DNA from: Ornithinimicrobium cryptoxanthini
Lineage (GTDB): Bacteria > Actinomycetota > Actinomycetes > Actinomycetales > Dermatophilaceae
Assembly (NCBI RefSeq): GCF_023923205.1
Contig: NZ_CP099490.1
Span: forward strand, 1,736,001-1,800,000
DNA: 64,000 bases
Direction of reading: 5' to 3'
In this document: positions 1-8,394 of the stretch, piece after piece
Layout of the letters: every line of letters begins with the position of its first letter
How positions within the stretch are numbered: the stretch's first letter is position 1
Notes under the pieces: model-generated
The model's database searches: none
Seen by the model: the letters and a program-made list of their open reading frames with translations, nothing else
Told to the model about the DNA's origin: nothing
Translations under genes and position numbers: made by a program

Positions 1-1
1 G

Positions 2-46
2 GACCTCATGCTTGCCGATCTGGTGGTCGAGCAAGCTCGGGATTAG
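2..46 (+). CDS. C-terminal end of an upstream gene (partial)
   Basis: An open frame runs in from the window edge and stops at TAG 44-46, giving a 14-residue tail (DLMLADLVVEQARD). It lies 14 bases before the ABC ATPase start. In NitT/TauT loci the substrate-binding protein often sits here, so this could be its C-terminus. That is only positional inference; the peptide is too short to identify. Confidence 0.35.
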   Translation, partial: DLMLADLVVEQARD

Positions 47-60
47 GGATGTGATTGAAG

Positions 61-879
61 ATGTTGGCTAGGCAGAGAGATGATGTGCTGAATCGTGAGC
101 CGTCGACTAGACGGGAACCTGTCATCGAGCTCCGAAATGTGGCAATGGGCTTCGGTGGCCCTACTGTGATCGCCGGCGTGACTAATGAGATCCACAGAGG
201 AGAGTTCGTTACGCTCTTTGGGCGGAGCGGGTGTGGTAAGTCCACAATGCTTAATATTGTTGCTGGATTGCTCAGCCCCATTTCTGGAGAAGTTAAGTTT
301 GAAGGAGGTCCCGTAAAGGGGATCAACACGCATGTGAGTTACATGACACAGGAAGACACCCTTCTGCCTTGGAGAACGGTACGCAAGAACATCGAGGTAC
401 CCCTGAGACTTCGAAAGTTTAAGAAGCGTGACATTCAGGACCGAGTCGATCGCTACTTGGAACTACTCAACCTGACAGCAGCAGCGGACCGCTACCCGTC
501 ACAGTTGTCGGGCGGCATGCGCCGGCGTGCTCTGGTGGCGCGAAGTCTTGTGTATGACCCGGCGGTCATCCTGATGGATGAACCGTTCGGGGGAATCGAC
601 GCTAGTCTCCGAGAGGGGTTGCACGACGAACTTCGTAATGCTGTCGAGAAGCTTGACTTGACTGTACTCTTCGTGACCCATGACATACCGGAAGCGGCCC
701 TCCTGTCCGATAGAGTCTTGGTATTCAGGAGCCGTGATGGTGCACCCACTTATCTCGCCACCGAAGTGAATATACCTTTTGGCGAAGAGCGAAACCTGGC
801 AGAGGTGCGTATGTCCCCAGACTATGTCGATGTCCAAAGGGATTTGCGTATGAAACTCGAAGGAGACGAGGTGTCCTGA
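61..879 (+). CDS. ABC transporter ATP-binding protein, NitT/TauT (SsuB/TauB) type
   Basis: This is the ATPase of an importer for a small anion or organic acid. It shows Walker A (GRSGCGKST), a Q-loop region (MTQEDTLLPW), the signature LSGGMRRRALVARS, Walker B (VILMDEPFGGID) and the switch histidine (FVTHD). About 272 residues fits the family. ATG 61 is chosen over in-frame TTG 55; AGGGA at 45-49 can serve as ribosome site. Its stop overlaps the permease start (TGATG), so the two are coupled. The family covers nitrate, sulfonate, taurine, pyrimidine-precursor and aromatic-acid importers; the substrate cannot be read from the sequence. Confidence 0.9.
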   Translation: MLARQRDDVLNREPSTRREPVIELRNVAMGFGGPTVIAGVTNEIHRGEFVTLFGRSGCGKSTMLNIVAGLLSPISGEVKFEGGPVKGINTHVSYMTQEDTLLPWRTVRKNIEVPLRLRKFKKRDIQDRVDRYLELLNLTAAADRYPSQLSGGMRRRALVARSLVYDPAVILMDEPFGGIDASLREGLHDELRNAVEKLDLTVLFVTHDIPEAALLSDRVLVFRSRDGAPTYLATEVNIPFGEERNLAEVRMSPDYVDVQRDLRMKLEGDEVS

Positions 880-1745
880 TGAAGTCTGATACGGAGTCGC
901 GCAAGGGCAGGGTTCTATCCCAGGAGACTTCTGTCCAGCCGCCCAATGGGGCAGCGACTCAGGAGGATGCGGTTGCTACCCGCCGACGGAGTGGGCCGCT
1001 CGTTCCCCGATGGATGATGCGGCTAATTCTGGCAGTTGTCTTTATCGGCGGCTGGGAACTAGCCTCTGGAAGGCTAGTTGAGGACTACTTCATCAGTAGT
1101 CCCTCTCGTATCGCTGTGAGGTTCTGGGAACTACTTGTGGATGGCACGTTGTTGGATAACGTTGGCGTTACAGTAATCGCCGTTGTCATTGGCTTTATTG
1201 TTGGCGCAATTGCCGCGTTGTTACTCGGGTATGCACTGGGTTCGAGTCCATACTGGGCTAGCGTCGTGGAACCGTTCATCACGACCTTCTGGAGCATACC
1301 TCGCGTGGCTTTGATCCCATTGCTAGTTATTTGGGTTGGGATCGGAACCCAACTCGCCATCACAATCTCAGCTATTCTAACCTTTTTCCTCGTCTTCTTC
1401 AATACGTACTATGGTATTCGAGAGGTAAGCCAGGGATTGATTGATGTGGTTAGGATCATGGGCGGCACCCGCCGTGATGTGGCGGTTCGTGTGAGGATTC
1501 CATCCGCATTCGTCTGGATCGCCGCAGGAATCAAGCTGTCCCTTCCAATGGCCTTAGTTGGCACCGTTACTGCTGAGATGCTCGCGTCCAACCGAGGCCT
1601 TGGGTTCTTGGTAAAGTTCTACGGTAACAGTTTTGATACTACTTCTACCTTCGCGGTACTGCTCGCCCTGCTAATTGTCGGGTTCCTCTTGGATAGGCTA
1701 GCCAACAGTGTGAGCAAGCGCGCTTTAGTGTGGAAGTCCACATGA
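879..1745 (+). CDS. ABC transporter permease, NitT/TauT (SsuC/TauC) type
   Basis: Membrane permease that pairs with the preceding ATPase. A cytoplasmic N-terminus of about 45 residues is followed by about six hydrophobic segments. The EAA-like coupling loop is visible around residues 190-215 (DVVRIMGGTRRDVAVRVRIP). At 288 residues the size is normal. The start overlaps the ATPase stop and the stop overlaps the next start (ATGA), so importer and enzyme genes appear to be one transcription unit. The C-terminus (SKRALVWKST) is typical of SsuC-like permeases. Confidence 0.9.
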   Translation: MKSDTESRKGRVLSQETSVQPPNGAATQEDAVATRRRSGPLVPRWMMRLILAVVFIGGWELASGRLVEDYFISSPSRIAVRFWELLVDGTLLDNVGVTVIAVVIGFIVGAIAALLLGYALGSSPYWASVVEPFITTFWSIPRVALIPLLVIWVGIGTQLAITISAILTFFLVFFNTYYGIREVSQGLIDVVRIMGGTRRDVAVRVRIPSAFVWIAAGIKLSLPMALVGTVTAEMLASNRGLGFLVKFYGNSFDTTSTFAVLLALLIVGFLLDRLANSVSKRALVWKST

Positions 1746-3478
1746 TGCCCGCGGAACATGCGACTGGCGGTGACAGGAATTATGAGGTTATTGCCAAACG
1801 CCTGCATGGAGAGCTAGCTGACTCGCCATTATACATCCTTGCTGGCGATGCGAATATGAAGCTGATTCATGCCTGCATGTGGGAAGGCATGCGCTGTCTC
1901 TCTGCCCGCCACGAGAATGCGGCCGTTTCCATGGCAGTGGGCTATGCGAAAGGTTCCGGACTCGTCGGCGTCGCGAGCACGACACAAGGCCCTGGATTAA
2001 CCAATGCCGCAACCTCCATCGTCGCGGCCGTCCGGTCTCGACTCCCCGTGGTGCTATTGTGCGGCGCGGCACCTGGATCGGTCCCCGATCATCCTCAGCA
2101 ACTTGATCAGACCCGCTTCTTGGAAGCATGCGGCGCCTTGGTCCTGTCTGCAGGCGACGGAGTAGACCCGGGAACGTTGGTGAGCCGGGCATTGGAAACG
2201 GCTCGTACGCAGCGAACTCTGGTGGCAGTTTCTATGCCTTCGGATTGGCAGGAGCGCGCTCCATCTAATGTGCATATGGTGCCCGTAACGGGGACGTCAC
2301 CTGGCATGGACGTGGAAGCGGCCGAGGTACTCGGCGACACTGCGACGCAGGATCAGGTCGAGAAGATCGCTTCCTCTTTGCTTGCTGCGGAGCGGAGTCT
2401 CATTCTGGTGGGCCGGGGAGCGGTAAATTCAGAGAGCGCCATGCGAGATTTGCACGCTGTCGCCGAGAGGACAGGGTCTATTGTTGCGACAACGTTGCCA
2501 TGTCACGGAGCGTGGGGAGAATGTCCACGAGCTGTTGGTGTCATCGGGGGCTATGCCCTTCCTGAGGCCCATGCAATGTTCAAAGAACTTGACATTGTAC
2601 TCGCCGTCGGGGCTTCGCTCGGCTATCGAACCACGAAGTATGGTAGTCTTTTCGGGGAGGCGACAGAGATAGTCCAGGTTGATCATGCTGAGACGTCATT
2701 GGGACGATATACTCCCGTTTCTTCGTCCGTTTTGTCCGATAGTGGTGGATTCGCTGAGGCTCTTCGAAAGACCATCGAGGCTAGGGCGCACCCAGGTTCC
2801 GGTTATGATTGGGGAATTGCAACTGGGAAATTTCTCAGTCAAGCACGCTCGGGGGTGATAGATTCGAAGGGCGGCACGGAAAGTGGGGAGTCAAAAGGAG
2901 AGGCTCAGTGGCATCCATCCGACTTGATGCGTGCGCTTGGCTCAGTGCTGCCCACCAACCGTGCCATTGTCGTTGATGGGGGTCACTGTTCGGGTTATCC
3001 CCCAATCTATCTGGACGTACCTGATGGAAAAGCATTCTACTATTCACTCGAGTTCGGAAGCATTGCTCTTGGTTTGGGTGCGGCCATGGGCATGGCCGTG
3101 GCTCGCCCTGACCTCATCACCACCCTGGTGATCGGTGACGGTTCACTGATGATGTCGTTGGGAGAATTGGAAAGCGCGGCGCGCCAGAAAATACCAATCT
3201 TGGTGGTGCTTATAGACGATGGCGGTTACGGTGCAGAGCGACACATATTGCACCTTAACGGTCTCACTTCGGAAGAGATCTCTGACTTCGATAACCCTGA
3301 ATTCGTTCCTCTGGCTAGGGCACTCGGTGTTCACGCGATGAATGTCTCCAGCAAGATGGATATGTCGAGGTTTCTTGATCAATGGTTGGCCGAGAACTCG
3401 GGACGGCCGGGCCTGATGGTGTGTAACAGTGATCCCGCGGTGCGCGGTGAGTGGCTCAGTTTAGCGTTAGATAGGTGA
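1742..3478 (+). CDS. thiamine diphosphate-dependent enzyme (acetolactate synthase/benzoylformate decarboxylase superfamily)
   Basis: About 578 residues with the three-domain ThDP layout: N-terminal pyrimidine-binding domain with the activating glutamate in RHENAA (residue 58), a central domain, and a C-terminal diphosphate-binding domain with GDG near residue 468. Where most relatives have NN after GDG, this protein has IDDGGYG, so metal binding may differ. The ATG at 1742 overlaps the permease stop as ATGA; a GTG at 1730 is the alternative. Product class is uncertain: 2-oxo-acid decarboxylase, C-C lyase/ligase or acyl-CoA lyase are all possible. Co-transcription with CoA-ester enzymes points to a catabolic role. 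Confidence 0.8.
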   Translation: MMPAEHATGGDRNYEVIAKRLHGELADSPLYILAGDANMKLIHACMWEGMRCLSARHENAAVSMAVGYAKGSGLVGVASTTQGPGLTNAATSIVAAVRSRLPVVLLCGAAPGSVPDHPQQLDQTRFLEACGALVLSAGDGVDPGTLVSRALETARTQRTLVAVSMPSDWQERAPSNVHMVPVTGTSPGMDVEAAEVLGDTATQDQVEKIASSLLAAERSLILVGRGAVNSESAMRDLHAVAERTGSIVATTLPCHGAWGECPRAVGVIGGYALPEAHAMFKELDIVLAVGASLGYRTTKYGSLFGEATEIVQVDHAETSLGRYTPVSSSVLSDSGGFAEALRKTIEARAHPGSGYDWGIATGKFLSQARSGVIDSKGGTESGESKGEAQWHPSDLMRALGSVLPTNRAIVVDGGHCSGYPPIYLDVPDGKAFYYSLEFGSIALGLGAAMGMAVARPDLITTLVIGDGSLMMSLGELESAARQKIPILVVLIDDGGYGAERHILHLNGLTSEEISDFDNPEFVPLARALGVHAMNVSSKMDMSRFLDQWLAENSGRPGLMVCNSDPAVRGEWLSLALDR

Positions 3479-4611
3479 CATTTGTGACAGCTCCACTGGA
3501 TGGAATCGTAGTGGTCGAGGCCGGCAGGTTTATTAGTGCCCCCCTCGCAGGAATGATCCTTGCTGACTTCGGAGCAACGGTCATTAAGATCGAGGCGCCG
3601 GATGGAGGCGATCCATTTCGCGCATGGCGTCCGAACGAGCTTTCTCCTAGATTTGTTGCCGTTAACAGGACTAAACGCTCTCTTGCCTTGGACCTGAGAG
3701 ACGCGGATGATTTACAGGCTGCTCGCCGTCTTCTAGACAAGGCTGACGTATTCATACATAACTTCAGGCAAGATTTTATTGAAACTGTTGGACTCGATCA
3801 TGAAGCTCTGAGCAGGACGAACCGCCGCTTGGTCTACTGCGAAGTCAGCGGTTCCGGAAACGCGGCGTCGTTGGCAGGAACTCCAATGTACGATGCCATC
3901 GGCCAGGCTCTCTCTGGACTGACAGCTGTAACCGCAGACCCAACACAACCCGCCGGCCCATCAATGTCAGATAGTGTCACAGGATACAGCGCAGCCATGG
4001 GCATATTGGCTGCACTAAACCGCAGGCATGTGACAGGCAATGGTTCCCTGGTTCGCGCGTCAATGATTTCTTCGTCTGTCAGCTTTCTGTCTGAGCTCTA
4101 CACGTATTTCCTCGTCACAGGCGAACGTCCGGACGCTCTGACGCGTGTACGACAATCGCAGAGCTTCTCGTTTCGGTGCTCAGACGGTGGCATGATTTCA
4201 ATACACTTGTCTACGCCAAAGAAGTTTTGGGAAGCTTTCACGGGGGCGATCAACAGAGTCGACCTGCGACCTGACAAACGATTCACAAGCTATACCGATA
4301 GGGTGGACAACTACCTAGCCCTCCGAGACGAACTGACGGGAGAGTTCCTAACTAAACCCGCACAAGTTTGGCTCAAAATCTTGCGAGAAGTGGACGTGCC
4401 GTGTGCGGAGATAACTCAGATACCCGAGGTGCTTTCCTCACAGATCGCGGAAGAGTTGGATCTCTTGCGGCCATACGCAGATTGGCCCGAGTCGCCGGGG
4501 AGTGTCCTCCCAGCGGTGGAAATGAGTGGGATGCCGCAACCGCGCAAACCGCCGGAGCTTGGGGCGGATAATGCGTGGTTGAGGACGTTTCTTGGGGAGG
4601 GTGAGGCATAG
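3475..4611 (+). CDS. class III (CaiB/BaiF family) CoA-transferase
   Basis: The N-terminus (LDGIVVVEAGRFISAPLAGM...DFGATVIKIE) is the Rossmann-like opening of family III CoA-transferases. The conserved catalytic aspartate is in MYDAIGQALSG at residue 140. Length of 378 residues is slightly short for the family. GTG 3475 overlaps the preceding stop as GTGA. The family moves CoA between carboxylic acids through a glutamyl/aspartyl anhydride and thioester. Here it probably activates the imported or processed acid for the dehydrogenases that follow. Donor and acceptor cannot be told. Confidence 0.85.
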   Translation: MTFVTAPLDGIVVVEAGRFISAPLAGMILADFGATVIKIEAPDGGDPFRAWRPNELSPRFVAVNRTKRSLALDLRDADDLQAARRLLDKADVFIHNFRQDFIETVGLDHEALSRTNRRLVYCEVSGSGNAASLAGTPMYDAIGQALSGLTAVTADPTQPAGPSMSDSVTGYSAAMGILAALNRRHVTGNGSLVRASMISSSVSFLSELYTYFLVTGERPDALTRVRQSQSFSFRCSDGGMISIHLSTPKKFWEAFTGAINRVDLRPDKRFTSYTDRVDNYLALRDELTGEFLTKPAQVWLKILREVDVPCAEITQIPEVLSSQIAEELDLLRPYADWPESPGSVLPAVEMSGMPQPRKPPELGADNAWLRTFLGEGEA

Positions 4612-4612
4612 C

Positions 4613-5767
4613 ATGAGGAATGGCTTGTTATGGGAAAGTCTCGAGGCCCTGCTTATACCCGCGGACTCTTTTACAGAGGTCAGGCGTGAGGCGCGACAAT
4701 TCCTGCGTCAATGCAAGGCTGAGAGTAGATATCACAGCAGAAGTGATAATTGGCACATAGGCTTTTCGCCGGAGTTTACCAAACTATTGGCAGGTCGCGG
4801 ATGGATCGGTATGACGTGGCCGACGGAATTTGGAGGACGCGCGGCCGCGGCGGGGGAGCGGCTTGCCGTGATCGAAGAGCTTCTAGGAGCGGGGGCACCC
4901 CTGGCTGCCCATTGGGTGGGGGATAGGCAAGTAGGTCCAACGATACTGAAGTTTGGCACTGTGGAGCAGGCTCATAGATTCCTCCCGGCAATGGCAAATG
5001 GAGAGTGCTACTTTGCGCTGGGAATGTCGGAGCCTGACGCAGGATCTGACCTGGCATCCGTCCGGACGTTTGCGCGCAAACAAGAGGATGGTACCTGGGT
5101 TCTAAATGGCTCGAAGATCTGGAGCAGCCACGCTCATCGTTGTGACTATATGGTCGTCTTATGCAGAACAGATAGCACCGTCAGTAGTAAGCACGAGGGG
5201 CTAAGTCAACTGATAGTGCCGCTTCGCAGTGAAGGAGTGCAGGTGTCCCCAATACGCTCCACGGGGGGCCACAAACACTTCGCAGAAGTGTCCTTCACGA
5301 ATGTCCATCTCGACAATGATGCATTACTCGGGACTGATGGTGATGGGTGGACACAGGTTCGCGCAGAACTCGCATATGAGCGCAGCGGACCCGAAAGATA
5401 CCTGAGCACATGGCCGCTGATCGCAGCGATGCTCACTGAATCTCCGGGGTCTGATAGGAACCGCACTGCCGCAGTTCAATATCTGGCACGTATCCAGTCG
5501 CTGCGTTCCTTGTCCCGTGCCGTCGGGCACTTGATGGACTCTGGGAAACCTCCTGAAGTGTTGGCATGTGTGGTGAAAGACATCGGGACTTCCCTGGAAT
5601 CCGATTCGGTCTTTGCCTTCGAGGCTGCTAAGGCAGATGCCGGCGACAACGATATGGATGCCAGCGAGGAACTCAAGAACCTGGCGAGACTGTTTCCGTC
5701 ATTCACGTTACGCGGAGGCACTAACGAGGTACTCCGCACGGTCCTAGCGAGAGGCATTTATGAGTAG
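4613..5767 (+). CDS. acyl-CoA dehydrogenase, full-length partner
   Basis: FAD-dependent acyl-CoA dehydrogenase of about 384 residues. The FAD-binding middle domain shows YFALGMSEPDAGSDLASVRT and WVLNGSKIWSSHAH. The C-terminal helical domain ends RGGTNEVLRTVLARGIYE, in the place where ETFs and substrate-binding residues usually lie. ATG 4613 is chosen because it directly follows the upstream stop (4609-4611) and GGGGAGG lies before it; GTG 4601 is also possible. It overlaps the next dehydrogenase gene, so the two may form one heteromeric enzyme, as known for steroid side-chain FadE pairs. Confidence 0.85.
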   Translation: MRNGLLWESLEALLIPADSFTEVRREARQFLRQCKAESRYHSRSDNWHIGFSPEFTKLLAGRGWIGMTWPTEFGGRAAAAGERLAVIEELLGAGAPLAAHWVGDRQVGPTILKFGTVEQAHRFLPAMANGECYFALGMSEPDAGSDLASVRTFARKQEDGTWVLNGSKIWSSHAHRCDYMVVLCRTDSTVSSKHEGLSQLIVPLRSEGVQVSPIRSTGGHKHFAEVSFTNVHLDNDALLGTDGDGWTQVRAELAYERSGPERYLSTWPLIAAMLTESPGSDRNRTAAVQYLARIQSLRSLSRAVGHLMDSGKPPEVLACVVKDIGTSLESDSVFAFEAAKADAGDNDMDASEELKNLARLFPSFTLRGGTNEVLRTVLARGIYE

Positions 5768-6746
5768 CATGCTTGGAGACATGAACCTCTTGACCGAAGG
5801 TATCCTGGCCAGTCCTCTTTGGGAATCGCATCCCGACTATCCGGATGGATGGAAGGCGGTAGTCGACTCTGGCATCACCTCCCTGGGCAAGGGGTACGGA
5901 ACGCAGTCCCATGAAGTATGGACGCACGCGTTGGAGATGGCGCGGTCTATGGGGTACCACGACCTACATGCTCCCGTCGCCGACCATGTCCTTGGCAACA
6001 TGCTCTTGGGAAATCTCTCCGAATCTAAGACATTTGCCCTGGCCTTCGCTACCGGACGCCGATTGGACGATGGACGTAGCCTGTGTCGGGCGAACACTCT
6101 CTGGGGTGGGGTCTCCGAAAACACGCTTGTCGTTGAAGAGGATGGACTGCGTCTACTAAATGAGAGCCTTGCTATAGTTAGCCGGGTTGGGGGGGATGGG
6201 TCATGGATCGGTGAAGCAGAGTATGATTGTGACGGTGGAGATCGCATTGCTTGGTCCGAAGTTGAGTCCGGTTGGGTGAAGGAAGCATGGTCGGTCTTGC
6301 TTCTGAGTCAAGTGTTGGGAGCCCTAGTTAGGGTAACGGATTCGGCTATAGCATACGCGGACCTGCGAGAGCAGTTCGGGCGGAAGATTCGGTCTTTCCA
6401 GAGGGTCCAAGACCTCATCTGTATAGCGGTTGAGGAAACGTTGATCATGTCAGGCTTGCTCGTCAACTGCATAACTATGGAGGAGCAGCGGTTATCCAGT
6501 TTCAATATTTCGCTTACAAGCTCACACGCGAGACAGTGCGTCCGACGGGTTGTTCAGGCGGTGCATCAAACGTATGGTGCGATGGGTTTCACGGAGGAAG
6601 CCGGCATCGGTGGCCGTACCAGCAGTGCGATAGCGTGGAGTCAGGCGGTGTCGGGATTGAATGCATGGGAAGAGAGAACTTTGGAACTTATGCCCAGACA
6701 GTGGATTGGGATGTCTTTGTTGGAACGTGAGGGAGAAGAAGAGTGA
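5760..6746 (+). CDS. short acyl-CoA dehydrogenase-like subunit
   Basis: A 328-residue relative with a weak N-terminal half and a clear C-terminal motif (YADLREQFGRKIRSFQRVQ) plus a helical end (GAMGFTEEAG). It is about 50 residues shorter than standard members and lacks the SEPDAGSD-type FAD loop seen in the preceding protein. The start lies eight bases inside the upstream gene. A non-catalytic or half-site partner of the preceding dehydrogenase is the likeliest reading. This is inferred from pair order and size. Confidence 0.75.
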   Translation: MSSMLGDMNLLTEGILASPLWESHPDYPDGWKAVVDSGITSLGKGYGTQSHEVWTHALEMARSMGYHDLHAPVADHVLGNMLLGNLSESKTFALAFATGRRLDDGRSLCRANTLWGGVSENTLVVEEDGLRLLNESLAIVSRVGGDGSWIGEAEYDCDGGDRIAWSEVESGWVKEAWSVLLLSQVLGALVRVTDSAIAYADLREQFGRKIRSFQRVQDLICIAVEETLIMSGLLVNCITMEEQRLSSFNISLTSSHARQCVRRVVQAVHQTYGAMGFTEEAGIGGRTSSAIAWSQAVSGLNAWEERTLELMPRQWIGMSLLEREGEEE

Positions 6747-7561
6747 CGACTGACACGGTTATTTATGATCTGCGGGATGGCGTGGCGACGCTGTGGCTTA
6801 ATCGGCCATCTGCGCGAAATGCTATGAACTCACAACTGCATGAGGCGATGGAAGGCCAACTAGATCGTGCGCGGAAAGACCCCGCCGCTAGGGTGGTCGT
6901 TATTCGAGGAGCGGGGGGGACGTTTTGCGCGGGTATGGACCTAGGGGATACTTTCGTCCCCGATGCAGACCCAGCCGAAGCCCTTGACAGGGCGCAACTC
7001 GCGGCAAATTGGCGCCTCAATGTGTTGCCGAGTTTCCCAAAGCCAACCATCGCCGCAGTAGAGGGGTACTGCTTCGGCGGGGCGTTCAGCATAGTTCAAG
7101 GCTGCGACCTCGCATTTGCGGCCGAGAATGCAAGGTTTGGGCTGTCCGAGATCAATTTCATGATGTTCCCTGGTGGTCCGGTATCTCGCTCTCTTGGGTT
7201 GTCTATGACAAGCAAGGTTGCTCTCTACTACGCCATGACGGGCGAGCAGTTCAACGGGAAGTCCGCCCAAGAAATTGGCTTCATCAACGAAGCTGTCCCC
7301 GACGAGAGGCTTGATGAACGCATACGTGAAGTTGCCGCATCGCTGACTGAGAAAGACCCACATGCTCTCCGCGCGACAAAGGAGGCATACCGGTTCTCGC
7401 TGGAGATGGGTCCTGAAGCCGCGATCAACTATGCCATTGCTAAGCAAGCAGAACTTTCTGTTCGTCAGAACGATGAGTGGCGTACTGGCGGTGTGAAGGA
7501 CTTCTTAGACGGGGTCTACAGGCCCGGTTTCGGTGCACGCGGTTCGAAGATTCAAGAATAG
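6743..7561 (+). CDS. crotonase-family protein similar to p-hydroxycinnamoyl-CoA hydratase/lyase
   Basis: Enoyl-CoA hydratase/isomerase fold of 272 residues. Oxyanion-hole segments are GTFCAGMDL and AAVEGYCFGGAFSIVQGCDLA. FGLSEINF carries the glutamate (E136) that corresponds to the catalytic one in feruloyl-CoA hydratase/lyase. The C-terminal part (GGVKDFLDGVYRPG) also matches the hydratase/lyase pattern rather than plain fatty-acid hydratases. That subgroup hydrates a 2-enoyl-CoA and cleaves it to acetyl-CoA and an aldehyde. GTG 6743 overlaps the previous stop. The exact substrate is unknown. Confidence 0.8.
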   Translation: MTTDTVIYDLRDGVATLWLNRPSARNAMNSQLHEAMEGQLDRARKDPAARVVVIRGAGGTFCAGMDLGDTFVPDADPAEALDRAQLAANWRLNVLPSFPKPTIAAVEGYCFGGAFSIVQGCDLAFAAENARFGLSEINFMMFPGGPVSRSLGLSMTSKVALYYAMTGEQFNGKSAQEIGFINEAVPDERLDERIREVAASLTEKDPHALRATKEAYRFSLEMGPEAAINYAIAKQAELSVRQNDEWRTGGVKDFLDGVYRPGFGARGSKIQE

Positions 7562-7572
7562 TTCGCAACTCC

Positions 7573-8394
7573 ATGACATCGCAAGAGATTTACTTCGAGT
7601 CCCTAGGGGAAGGGCCGCCTCTATTAGCCATTCCTGGGTTAGGACTTAGCGGGGGTGCGCTCAGGGAGTTGCTAGAGACAGTGTCGCGTGTCCGAAACGT
7701 GGTTCTTATCGATCCGCCAGGCAGTGGCAACTCTCCACGTTGGTCGAGTCCGTTATCAAGCGATTCGGCATGCGATTTCGTTCTGAAAGTAATGGACGAC
7801 CTTAGCATAGAATCGGCTGATTTCGTTGGCTTATCGATGGGTGGTATGGTGACGCAAGAAATGCTGATTCGGCATCCCGCCCGCGTGAGGAGCGCTGTTC
7901 TCTTATCGACTCTGGGGCGTCATACCGAATGGTCACGCCGAGTTTATGAGTTTCGGCGTGAGTTGTTGCGAGTGTCACCGGCGTTGCACTTCAATGTGTC
8001 AACCCTCCTGTTATTTGACCCGAGTTCGATCAGTGCGCACGTTGGACTCTATGAGTCACTCTTGGAGGGGATGAGGGGCGGGGATGTTGATGTCGAGGGT
8101 TACGCAGACCAATTGGAGTTCTTCATTCAACACAATGCTTTGGAGCGGTTGAAAGGAGTGACCCACAGGGTTCTCATTGTGTCAGGTGAGTCAGATTTAC
8201 TATCACCTAAAGAGGCGGCACTTGATCTTGGTGCTGGTCTCGAGGCAAGTCAGGTGTTGATGGTGCCAGGAAGTGGTCATGCCTTGTGGTTACAGCACCC
8301 GGGTGTCGTTGGTAAAGCAATTATGGACTTTATCGGTAGAACGACTCAGCGGCATGAAACGGGGTCTCCTGAACTGCCTGGGCGAAATGCTTAG
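7573..8394 (+). CDS. alpha/beta hydrolase
   Basis: A 273-residue hydrolase with oxyanion region AIPGLGLSG, nucleophile elbow GLSMGG (Ser88), a candidate acid in GESDLLSP and the histidine in GSGHALW. ATG 7573 is chosen because homology starts there; the open frame extends upstream inside the crotonase gene only as a shadow. It lies 11 bases after the crotonase stop and overlaps the next gene. It could be a thioesterase, an esterase or a C-C hydrolase of the pathway. Confidence 0.85.
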   Translation: MTSQEIYFESLGEGPPLLAIPGLGLSGGALRELLETVSRVRNVVLIDPPGSGNSPRWSSPLSSDSACDFVLKVMDDLSIESADFVGLSMGGMVTQEMLIRHPARVRSAVLLSTLGRHTEWSRRVYEFRRELLRVSPALHFNVSTLLLFDPSSISAHVGLYESLLEGMRGGDVDVEGYADQLEFFIQHNALERLKGVTHRVLIVSGESDLLSPKEAALDLGAGLEASQVLMVPGSGHALWLQHPGVVGKAIMDFIGRTTQRHETGSPELPGRNA

